From NCBI GenBank assembly GCA_046756405.1, contig JBHHWH010000059.1, positions 1-15,447 of the forward strand: a stretch of 15,447 nucleotides of DNA, read 5' to 3'. This document shows positions 1-5,510 of the stretch, one piece after another. Position 1 is the stretch's first letter, and every line of letters starts with the position of its first letter. The notes under the pieces were generated by a model. That model was not told the DNA's origin. It saw only the letters and a list, made by a program, of their open reading frames with translations, and did not search any database. The stretch comes from JBHHWH01 sp046756405. Lineage in GTDB: Bacteria; Actinomycetota; Acidimicrobiia; Spongiisociales; ZC4RG35. Both the position numbers and the translations under genes were made by a program.

Positions 1-1145
1 GTCCCGCAGTAGAAGGCGATCTTCTTGTCGGCGGTGATGCCTACGGTGCTCCAGTTGGAGGCGATCTCGTTGAAGTCTCGCATCGTGTTGTCCATGCTCC
101 GGTAGTACTGCATGTGGTAGGCGTCGGTACCGCAGTCTCCCCACACCGCACCCGGGATATCGCCGACCTCTGGTATGTAGTTGTACCCACTTGTGTGACC
201 GAGATTCTCGGGCCGACTTCTGATGCTCACCAGCACGCCGTCGGGGTCGGCGAGAAGGTCAACGGCCTCGTCGAAGTCGATGAAGTAGTCCGGCCGGGCG
301 GGGATCTCGACACCGAAGTCGTCCACAGGCTGTGGTGAGTGCCTTTCGGTCTCCACGTCGTAGCCTGCGGCCAGCCAGGCGTTCAGCCCCCCATCGAGCA
401 GACGAACGTCCTCGACCCCGCAATAGAGCAGGATGGCCGCCGCTCTGGTTGCGGCTATCTGGCCTGCCCTCCGGCCTGGCTTCTGCTCCTTGGGGTCGGT
501 TGCCGTGTCGCGTCCGTACAGGATCACGGTCGTGTCTCTGGTGATCCCCAGGCGGAGCAAAGTCTCTTCGAGCTCTTCGGGAGTACGACGGTTCCAGTCC
601 ACCGGTGACTCCAATGACTCGGTGTTTAGATAGAACGCTCCGGGGATGTGCCCACGCTCATACTCCTCGGGAACACCCCAGTTGACGTGATACAGGGCGT
701 GCCCACCGCGGCCGGGCTCCCCCCCTGAGAGCTGTCGATGTACCCATTGCGGATAGACAAGCTGGGTGTACCTGGGGAGTCTCGACATCTCGAGATCATC
801 GCGGGCAGCCCAGTCCGAAAGACCACCATCCAATACGGTCAGGTCGTCATAACCGAGCATCATGAGACGTCTCGCGAGCGCCATGGCGTCCTCCTCGTCA
901 TGTCCGTAGACAATCAGGGGAATGTCCGGGGTGAGGCCCTTTTGGGCGAGCTGTCCCATCAGGACGGCGTCGTAGGAGTTCTCAGCCCAGGATCGGGGAA
1001 ACAGCCGGGCTCCCGGAATGTGCCCTCCCCGCACCTCATCCCGCATGGGCCATCCGTTGTAGGCGTGACTGGGGCGGCAGTCCACGAGCTTGAGCCCGGG
1101 ATCCCGGTACACCTCAGACAACCTCTCAAGGTCAATCGTTTGCAT
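1..1145 (-). CDS. Three-domain rhodanese sulfurtransferase, YnjE-like (3' end beyond window)
   Basis: Open reading frame of 381 codons from ATG at 1145, running off the left edge with no stop, so the C-terminus is missing. Three rhodanese modules can be read at about residues 1-125, 130-265 and 280 onward. Modules 1 and 2 have typical HIPGA and LDGGLxxW segments but no cysteine at the active-site loop (VYGHD near 80, LYGRD near 210). Module 3 carries the TSGYNYI and DIPGAVWG segments of YnjE-type proteins and ends in FYCGT, with Cys380 as likely catalytic residue; the family continues GWRAS, which would lie outside. The expected role is sulfur transfer from thiosulfate or a similar donor; the donor is unknown here. 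A GGAGGAG ribosome site at about 1150-1160 supports the start. It lies 25 bp after the IclR-type gene, so the two are probably co-transcribed. The family call is firm, the substrate is not. Confidence 0.87.
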   Translation of the reverse strand, partial: MQTIDLERLSEVYRDPGLKLVDCRPSHAYNGWPMRDEVRGGHIPGARLFPRSWAENSYDAVLMGQLAQKGLTPDIPLIVYGHDEEDAMALARRLMMLGYDDLTVLDGGLSDWAARDDLEMSRLPRYTQLVYPQWVHRQLSGGEPGRGGHALYHVNWGVPEEYERGHIPGAFYLNTESLESPVDWNRRTPEELEETLLRLGITRDTTVILYGRDTATDPKEQKPGRRAGQIAATRAAAILLYCGVEDVRLLDGGLNAWLAAGYDVETERHSPQPVDDFGVEIPARPDYFIDFDEAVDLLADPDGVLVSIRSRPENLGHTSGYNYIPEVGDIPGAVWGDCGTDAYHMQYYRSMDNTMRDFNEIASNWSTVGITADKKIAFYCG

Positions 1146-1170
1146 CGATGTGTCTCCTCCTCCCGGCTGG

Positions 1171-1971
1171 CTAGCCGGCTTGTCGTTGGTCTTCTGCCAG
1201 AACCTGGTTGCTTCGCCCGTCGAGATCGGCAGCGATGCCAGCCGCTTCATCGATGAGTGGCATCGCGGCTGCATCGCGAGCTTCGGAATCGAAGCGAGCG
1301 GCCGGCCCGCTTATCGAAAGAGCGGCTATCGGGATCCCCGTGCGATCGACAATCGGCGCGGCAATGGCAGCTGTGCCCTGCTCGAACTCGTTCTCTTCGC
1401 TTGCATAGCCTCGCTCGGCGATGTCGGCCAGTTCCGCACCAAGTCGCTCGTCCCGCTCTGGAGAGCGAACCTCACCGGGATTGCCCGCAAGGCCACGCCA
1501 GTCCTCCCCCCTGGAATGCAAGGCGGCGAGGAAGACCTTTCCCGCCGCCGTTGTCCGCAACGGAACCCTCCTCCCGATCCAAACGACGTGACGTATCGGG
1601 AGTGTGCTCGGAATGTGTGCCACGGTTACGCCCTCGCGATCCCTGCGGACAACCAGCGCGATCGTCTCTGAAGTGGTGGCGCCCAGCTGCTCCATGTGTG
1701 GCAGAGCTGCGGCTCGCACATCTATCTGCCCGAGGGCGACCCCGGCCATCTCCAGCACTGACATGCCGAGGGAGTACCGACCGGTCTGAGGGTTGTGCCA
1801 AACCATCCCTTCTTCGAGCAAGGCGCCGAGGATGCGGGAGACGGTGCTCTTGTGGAGATCGAGACGATCGCTGATCTCGCCGACGGTGAGGGCGGGCTCG
1901 GTCTCAGTGAACTCTCTCAGAATCGCCACGGCACGATGTAGTGACCGGTGAGTGGAGGATGTTTGTTGCAT
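1171..1971 (-). CDS. IclR-family transcriptional regulator
   Basis: A 266-residue protein of normal IclR length. Residues about 10-60 form the winged helix-turn-helix (LTVGEISDRLDLHKSTVSRIL, then a wing ending GRYSLG). Residues about 75-255 match the IclR effector-binding domain, with the segments TTAAGKVFLA, RGYASEENEFEQGTAAIAAP and ALSISGPAARF. IclR proteins act as dimers that repress or activate nearby catabolic or metabolic genes in response to a small molecule. The next gene 25 bp downstream is the sulfurtransferase, the obvious candidate target, but this is inference. An AAAGG about 8 bases before ATG 1971 may be the ribosome site. The start codon sits inside an 11-base palindrome (1968-1978) and a TATGAT -10-like hexamer lies at 2001-2006, which together suggest autoregulation. 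The effector cannot be told from the sequence. Confidence 0.93.
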   Translation of the reverse strand: MQQTSSTHRSLHRAVAILREFTETEPALTVGEISDRLDLHKSTVSRILGALLEEGMVWHNPQTGRYSLGMSVLEMAGVALGQIDVRAAALPHMEQLGATTSETIALVVRRDREGVTVAHIPSTLPIRHVVWIGRRVPLRTTAAGKVFLAALHSRGEDWRGLAGNPGEVRSPERDERLGAELADIAERGYASEENEFEQGTAAIAAPIVDRTGIPIAALSISGPAARFDSEARDAAAMPLIDEAAGIAADLDGRSNQVLAEDQRQAG

Positions 1972-2006
1972 AGTATGCCTTTGCTAGCCCACTGTATGCG
2001 ATCATA
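1968..2006 (-). promoter_or_regulatory. Putative promoter/operator of the IclR-type gene
   Basis: GCATAGTATGC at 1968-1978 is a perfect 5+1+5 palindrome covering the ATG. On the minus strand TATGAT (2006 to 2001) matches a -10 box at five of six positions and would give a leader of roughly 20-25 bases. TATG-CGAT-CATA at 1995-2006 is a second, weaker inverted repeat over that box. No good -35 element was seen. Self-binding by the IclR protein is inferred only from position and symmetry. Confidence 0.4.
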
Positions 2007-2105
2007 GCTTCTCCACCGATGTTGCGCCCCGAAAGCTGACAAGACCTGCGGGTGTGAGTACCGTTCGGGTAGTCGCTGGAGTGCCTGGTAGCAGACCCCG
2101 GTCTG

Positions 2106-2343
2106 TCATCGAAAGGTGACGGGTTGCACCAGGCCAGTCTTGCCTTTCGACTCGTAGCTGCGCTGCTCCTCCAGCGTGAACACACCTGCAACAGCCTCGG
2201 CGGTTCGGGGCCGATGAGGATCTCCCCAGGTTCGGATAGGTCTTCCAGGCGGGACGCAACGTTGATGACGTCACCGACTGCACCGTCGAATTCCTTGCCA
2301 CTGGTGACAACGAGACCAGTGTTGATCCCGGAGTCCATGCCAG
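2106..2343 (-). pseudogene. Remnant of a class III adenylate/guanylate cyclase domain, frameshifted
   Basis: On the minus strand one frame reads INTGLVVTSG, then GAVGDVINVASRLEDL, then SEPGEILIGPE. This is the central-to-late part of a class III cyclase domain, whose relatives typically read GINTG...VGDTVNLAARLE...PGEILIS. Just after ILIGPE (near 2207) homology jumps to another frame, reading TAEAVAGVFTLEEQRSYESK then GKTGLVQPVTFR and a TGA at 2106-2108, which resembles the normal domain end (KGK...V..Y). In the first frame a TAG stop occurs a few codons before the fragment, near 2355, and no N-terminal half with the metal-binding aspartates was found up to the tRNA remnant. The copy is therefore truncated at the 5' side and frameshifted. 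The identity of the parent protein beyond the cyclase domain cannot be told. Confidence 0.72.
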
Positions 2344-2497
2344 CTGGCGACTATGCCGAGATCCCCATTGATCCGGTCGAGCCCGATGAAGCTCCGCCCA
2401 TCAAGTTGCCGCCCCGACGCTCGGGGAGCCATAGGAGACCGAAGACCTCGACAGCCCATGTGCAGTCAACGAGCTGACAACTTGTGAGCCAGGTTCT

Positions 2498-2543
2498 GAA
2501 CGGTTTACAAGACCGTCGCCTTAGACCACTCGGCCACCCCTCC
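2498..2543 (-). pseudogene. Truncated class II tRNA (serine-type body, anticodon reads TGT)
   Basis: From 2543 on the minus strand the sequence gives a 7-base acceptor strand GGAGGGG, a class II D-arm (GGCCGAGTGGTCTAAGGC) and a complete anticodon arm with stem ACGGT/ACCGT and loop CTTGTAA. After about 2498 homology stops: there is no long variable arm, no GGTTCRA T-loop and no CCCCTCC strand to close the acceptor. The body looks like tRNA-Ser(TGA), whose loop would be CTTGAAA, but the triplet here is TGT. It is the third tRNA-like unit of a row with two intact tRNA-Ser genes. It cannot fold into a full tRNA and is treated as a broken gene or recombination scar. Confidence 0.68.
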
Positions 2544-2594
2544 AGGGGCGGTCCCATCGTCGCGTGGCGGTGCCGGCCGGAGCCGTCACACCAG

Positions 2595-2685
2595 CGGAGG
2601 GGGTGGGATTCGAACCCACGAGGAGGCGTCAGCCCCCTACGGCATTTCGAGTGCCGCGCACTAGGCCAGACTATGCGACCCCTCC
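2595..2685 (-). tRNA. tRNA-Ser(CGA)
   Basis: A 91-base class II tRNA. Acceptor GGAGGGG (2685-2679) pairs with CCCCTCC (2602-2596) and the discriminator is G at 2595. The anticodon stem CGGCA/TGCCG encloses the loop CTCGAAA, giving anticodon CGA, which decodes UCG. A long variable arm and a T-arm with stem GTGGG/CCCAC around TTCGAAT are present. CCA is not encoded. It lies 33 bases downstream of the tRNA-Ser(GGA) gene and probably shares its transcript. Confidence 0.96.
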
Positions 2686-2718
2686 AGGGGCCACCACCGG
2701 GCCTCTTGGCCCGGCTGG

Positions 2719-2809
2719 CGGAGGGAGAGGGATTTGAACCCTCGAGGGGGCGTAAACCCCCAACGGCATTTCCAGTGCCGCGCACTAGGCCAGACTATGC
2801 GATCCCTCC
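2719..2809 (-). tRNA. tRNA-Ser(GGA)
   Basis: A 91-base class II tRNA. Acceptor GGAGGGA (2809-2803) pairs with TCCCTCC (2726-2720), discriminator G at 2719. Stem CGGCA/TGCCG encloses loop CTGGAAA, anticodon GGA, decoding UCC/UCU. The long variable arm is G- and C-rich and the T-loop reads TTCAAAT. Its first half is nearly identical to the tRNA-Ser(CGA) beside it, pointing to an old tandem duplication. CCA is not encoded. Confidence 0.96.
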
Positions 2810-2817
2810 GGGGTGTT

Positions 2818-2851
2818 TCCGTCCGACAGGACGGACGGAAGAGAGGATAAT
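2818..2851 (+). promoter_or_regulatory. Putative tadA promoter with overlapping inverted repeat
   Basis: CCGACA (2823-2828), a 17-base spacer and GATAAT (2846-2851) fit a housekeeping sigma promoter. The -10 ends 8 bases before the tadA ATG, so the transcript would begin at or next to the start codon (leaderless). TCCGTCC-GACA-GGACGGA at 2818-2835 is a perfect 7-bp inverted repeat over the -35 region. It could be an operator or a hairpin in the leader of the divergent tRNA-Ser transcript. Confidence 0.5.
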
Positions 2852-2859
2852 GGTGGTCC

Positions 2860-3330
2860 ATGCCTGATCCCACATCGCCCACCGAATACGACGCGCCGAT
2901 GGGAGAGGCGCTCGCTGCTGCCCGGGAGGCAGCCGCCGCCGGGGACGTGCCTGTAGGGGTGGTGCTCCTCGACTCAGACAGCCAGATCGTCGCCGTCGAC
3001 CGCAACCGGCGGGAGGAGCTGCGTGATCCCACCGCCCACGCCGAGATGCTGGTCCTCTCCGCCCGCGCTCGAGAGATCGGAGACTGGCGACTAAGCGGCC
3101 ACACCCTGGTGGTCACCCTGGAGCCCTGTCCGATGTGCGCTGGAGCGGCGGTGTGGGCACGACTAGACCGCATCGTTTACGGCGCGGCTGATCCCAAGGC
3201 AGGAGCGGTCTGGTCGCTGTACAACATCCCCCAGGACCGCCGCCTCAACCACCGGATCGAGTTGGTCGAAGGAGTACGGGCCGACGAGTGCACCGCCCTA
3301 CTGGCTCAGTTCTTCGGCGAGCTGCGCTGA
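2860..3330 (+). CDS. tadA: tRNA-specific adenosine-34 deaminase TadA
   Basis: A 156-residue protein of usual TadA length. It converts A34 to inosine in the anticodon wobble position of tRNA-Arg(ACG), an essential step in most bacteria. The zinc-deaminase motifs are present: HAE at residues 60-62 (zinc His and catalytic Glu) and PCPMC at 89-93 (two zinc cysteines). DVPVGVV at 29-35 and the segment GAADPKAGAVWSLYN are typical of TadA and separate it from other deaminases. The ATG at 2860 is chosen because a good -10 box ends 8 bases before it; no strong ribosome site is seen. Two tRNA-Ser genes are divergent upstream. Its last 33 bases overlap the 3' end of the convergent MFS gene. Confidence 0.94.
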   Translation: MPDPTSPTEYDAPMGEALAAAREAAAAGDVPVGVVLLDSDSQIVAVDRNRREELRDPTAHAEMLVLSARAREIGDWRLSGHTLVVTLEPCPMCAGAAVWARLDRIVYGAADPKAGAVWSLYNIPQDRRLNHRIELVEGVRADECTALLAQFFGELR

Positions 3331-4470
3331 ATAGGGGAGGCGACGGTCCCACAGTCCGTAAGCGACGGCACCGACGATGACCACGACTCCGGCCGTAGAG
3401 AAGGCTCCCTGGTAGCCCCAACGGTCGATCAGCAAGCCCACCACAGGGGTGCCGACGAGTCCGGAAATATCGAAGACGGAGGTAAAGGTGGCCATGGCCG
3501 AGCCCCGCTCCGAGATGCGGGCCCGGTTCACTACCTGGCTGGATAGGACCGGGAACACCGCGCCGTGGGCTGCTCCGCTCAGCAAACCAGCTACCGCCAG
3601 AGCCCACACCGAATCCGCCGAAGCCATCGTCCCTAGTCCGACGCCGAACAGGGTCACTGCCGCGACGGCGAGAATTCGGTGGGAAAGACGGTCGTACCGG
3701 CTCCCCCCGAAGATGCGAGTGGCCGCCGCGCTCAGGCCATAGACGCCGAAGAAGAGACCCGTCGTCCCTATCCCGGTGGCATCCACATAGGTACGGGTAA
3801 AGGTGAAGAGGGACTCCAACCCGATCGAGAACATCAACGTCAGCAGCCACAATGGGAGGAGGCTCGGTTCAGCGAGGGCCGACCAAAAGCTCCGCCTTGG
3901 CTGGATGCCGCGAATCGGGAGCACAGGGAGGGTCCAGACGATCAGCCACGAGCTCAGAAGAGCAGCGGCCGAAGCTACGAAGAGCCCGTCAAAGCCGAAC
4001 GTCGCGATGACCACATCTCCCAGGTAGCCGCCGGCAGCGATCGGCAACAGGCCCGAGAGTCCAAATATGGCGAGGCCCTGGGTGCGGCGCTCCACCGGGA
4101 TCAGGTCGGCGGCGTAGACGAGGAAGGTGGTGAACACGGCGACGTTCAGAAGACGCTGAGCCAGAAAGATCACCCACAGGTAAGGATTCCAAGCTTGGGT
4201 GGTCATCAGCCCGAGAATGACCAGCACCTCGCCCGCGGCGGCGACCAGGATCACACTGCGCCGCCTGGTGAGGTCGAGGATCCTCCCCAGCCCTGGTCGA
4301 GAGATGAGGGCGACGACCGCAGCTGAGGCGTAGAGGATTCCGATCATCCCCTCCGAGGCCCCTAACTCAGTGAAGTACCCGGGAAGGTGGACCAGAAGCG
4401 TAAAGGCCACCCCTTCAAGCAGGGCGGCCACAAAGAGGCGGGGAAAGTGGGGTCCGAATCGGTGTGCCAT
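3298..4470 (-). CDS. Major facilitator superfamily (MFS) transporter
   Basis: A 390-residue, very hydrophobic protein with about 12 predicted membrane helices in two halves, the usual MFS size. A motif A-like loop, GRILDLTRRRSV, lies between helices 2 and 3 (about residues 62-73), and the equivalent loop in the second half reads GGSRYDRLSHR. The first half looks like sugar- or drug-exporter-type MFS members (HLPGYFTELGASEGMIG), but nothing in the sequence fixes the substrate. The start ATG at 4470 has no strong ribosome site. The upstream 62 bp is shared with the divergent SRP RNA. The stop lies inside tadA, so the two convergent genes overlap by 33 bp. Family is sure, cargo unknown. Confidence 0.9.
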   Translation of the reverse strand: MAHRFGPHFPRLFVAALLEGVAFTLLVHLPGYFTELGASEGMIGILYASAAVVALISRPGLGRILDLTRRRSVILVAAAGEVLVILGLMTTQAWNPYLWVIFLAQRLLNVAVFTTFLVYAADLIPVERRTQGLAIFGLSGLLPIAAGGYLGDVVIATFGFDGLFVASAAALLSSWLIVWTLPVLPIRGIQPRRSFWSALAEPSLLPLWLLTLMFSIGLESLFTFTRTYVDATGIGTTGLFFGVYGLSAAATRIFGGSRYDRLSHRILAVAAVTLFGVGLGTMASADSVWALAVAGLLSGAAHGAVFPVLSSQVVNRARISERGSAMATFTSVFDISGLVGTPVVGLLIDRWGYQGAFSTAGVVVIVGAVAYGLWDRRLPYSAQLAEELSQ

Positions 4471-4532
4471 CCGTCACGGCAAGGTAACAGTCGGTCTCGC
4501 CCTACCGGGCCGGGGTCGGTAGCCTTGCCTCC

Positions 4533-4816
4533 GAGATCGTGTAGGCGGGGCGCTAGGGGTGCCCTGAACCCGAAACCCTCTCTACGCGGGGCCGAACTCC
4601 CCGCCCGAGGGGCACGACACGCCGGGGCGCACAGCCCGGGCGGCGGACACGTGGCGATGACGGCTGGGTCCTACGCGGCGGAGCACCACGAACCGGGTCA
4701 GGTCCGGAAGGAAGCAGCCCTAAGTGGACCGTTCCGGGTGCGTGGGGGTGCCTGGCCTGAGCCGGCGGCCGTCACCGACGGCGTCCATCGTGCTTCGACG
4801 GCGGGGTCACGATCTC
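4533..4816 (+). ncRNA. ffs: Signal recognition particle RNA, large bacterial type with Alu domain
   Basis: The S-domain core GTCCGGAAGGAAGCAG at about 4702-4717 is the Ffh-binding hairpin, flanked by GGGTCCT (4666-4672) and GGTGCCTGG (4747-4755) as in other SRP RNAs. The match continues far 5' of the short 4.5S limits. GGTGCCCTGAACCC (4558-4571) and GGGGCCGAACTCCC (4588-4601) line up with the two Alu-domain loops of Bacillus subtilis scRNA, which I recall as GGTGCCCTGTACCC and AGGGCCGAATCCC. Helices seen: AGGG/CCCT (4555-4558 with 4576-4579), GCGGGG/CCCCGC (4586-4591 with 4599-4604), and a perfect closing stem of the two ends, GAGATCGTG (4533-4541) with CACGATCTC (4808-4816). The length of about 284 is near the B. 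subtilis form. TAGCCT at 4520-4525 may be the -10. The RNA scaffolds SRP for co-translational membrane targeting. The core is certain; the ends rest on the pairing. Confidence 0.9.
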
Positions 4817-4851
4817 TTCTCGTGGGTTTCCGGGGCATTCTTTTCGCGTGG

Positions 4852-4871
4852 AGGCCCCTATCGGGGCTGTT
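4852..4871 (+). terminator. Weak hairpin terminator after the SRP RNA
   Basis: GCCCC-TATC-GGGGC (4854-4867), extended by one G-T pair, is followed by TGTTGCATT, only a loose T-run. It lies between the SRP RNA and the stop of the convergent methyltransferase gene at 4875, so it could serve either strand. The poor T-tract keeps confidence low. Confidence 0.35.
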
Positions 4872-4874
4872 GCA

Positions 4875-5510
4875 TTAGGAACGAGGCTTGCGGAGGCGGA
4901 CGCCGTAGACGAAGCCGAAGAGGCCGGCGTGCCAGACTTCTTCCAGGGTGAGGGGGCCGTCGGCGAAGAGCTCCTCGGGCTGCGGGCGGGAATCGAGGCT
5001 CCGGTGGAGGTACCAGTACTCCCTGGGAGCGCCGGCGAAAGTCAACCCCACCAGGGGCAGGATCACCGCCGTCCCCAGCCGGTGCAAACTCCGCAGGATG
5101 GGATTGGCGGGCCGACCAAGGTCAATCACCACCGCCACCCCGCCGGGCTTGAGCACCCGGCGGATCTCCTCCAGTGTCTCGCCAACACTGCTCAGATTGC
5201 GGAAGACGAAGGCGCTGAACACTCCGTCGAAGCTGGCCTCCCGGAAGGGCATCCGCTCCCCCACCCCCGCGGCCCGAGCAGGAACCGAGCTGAGGGCGAG
5301 CATCTCCACCACCGGGTCTAGGCCCACCACAGTCCGGCCGGCGAAGTCGGTACTACCGGTGCCGCACCCCAGGTCGAGCACGATCCCCTCAGGCAGCATG
5401 GAGACTCCCCTCTGTCGCCAGGCCCGCTCCCGACCCAGGGAGAGAATCCGGTTGAGCCGGTCGTAGCGGGCGGCGATCCGGGCGAAGATCCGATCCGGCT
5501 GCCGACTCAC
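4875..5510 (-). CDS. menG: UbiE/MenG-family methyltransferase, probable demethylmenaquinone methyltransferase
   Basis: A 211-residue class I SAM-dependent methyltransferase, slightly shorter than the usual 225-250. Residues 8-32 read like the UbiE/MenG start (IFARIAARYDRLNRILSLGR). The SAM-binding motif LDLGCGTG is at 45-52, the acidic strand end VVGLDP at 61-66, and the family marks FRNL at 103-106, EEIRRVLKPGG at 114-124 and EYWYLHRSL at 164-172. In the pathway it would methylate demethylmenaquinone to menaquinone for respiration. No other men genes are nearby, so another UbiE-family substrate cannot be excluded. The GTG start overlaps the serS stop by 4 bases (GTGA), implying translational coupling. 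The segment between SAM motif and acidic residue (STDFAGRTVVGLDP) is shorter than in typical members. Confidence 0.8.
   Translation of the reverse strand: MSRQPDRIFARIAARYDRLNRILSLGRERAWRQRGVSMLPEGIVLDLGCGTGSTDFAGRTVVGLDPVVEMLALSSVPARAAGVGERMPFREASFDGVFSAFVFRNLSSVGETLEEIRRVLKPGGVAVVIDLGRPANPILRSLHRLGTAVILPLVGLTFAGAPREYWYLHRSLDSRPQPEELFADGPLTLEEVWHAGLFGFVYGVRLRKPRS

Noticed and set aside
738..1874. Plus-strand reading frames of 172-205 codons opposite the sulfurtransferase and IclR genes
   Set aside because: Antisense shadows of recognised genes with Arg/Pro/Ser-rich, family-less translations.
1904..2338. A 144-codon protein covering the cyclase fragment and the IclR promoter
   Set aside because: Homology in that frame ends near 2207 and shifts to another frame; the rest is unrelated sequence that overlaps the IclR-type gene.
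2498..2543. Functional tRNA-Thr(TGT)
   Set aside because: The D-arm is class II serine/leucine type and variable arm, T-arm and 3' acceptor strand are missing.
2351..2867. Reading frames of 127-170 codons across the tRNA-Ser genes, both strands
   Set aside because: They run through tRNA sequences (giving peptides like GRIVWPSARH and RGWDSNPRGG), a common false-gene artefact.
4660..4765. Short 4.5S-type SRP RNA of about 100 bases
   Set aside because: The S-domain alone would fit, but the conserved Alu-type loops upstream and the 9-bp pairing of the distal ends argue for the large form.
4387..4878. Plus-strand reading frames of 163 and 157 codons across the SRP RNA and the methyltransferase
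   Set aside because: They overlap the structured RNA or lie antisense to a well-supported gene, have low-complexity GC-driven composition, and match no family.
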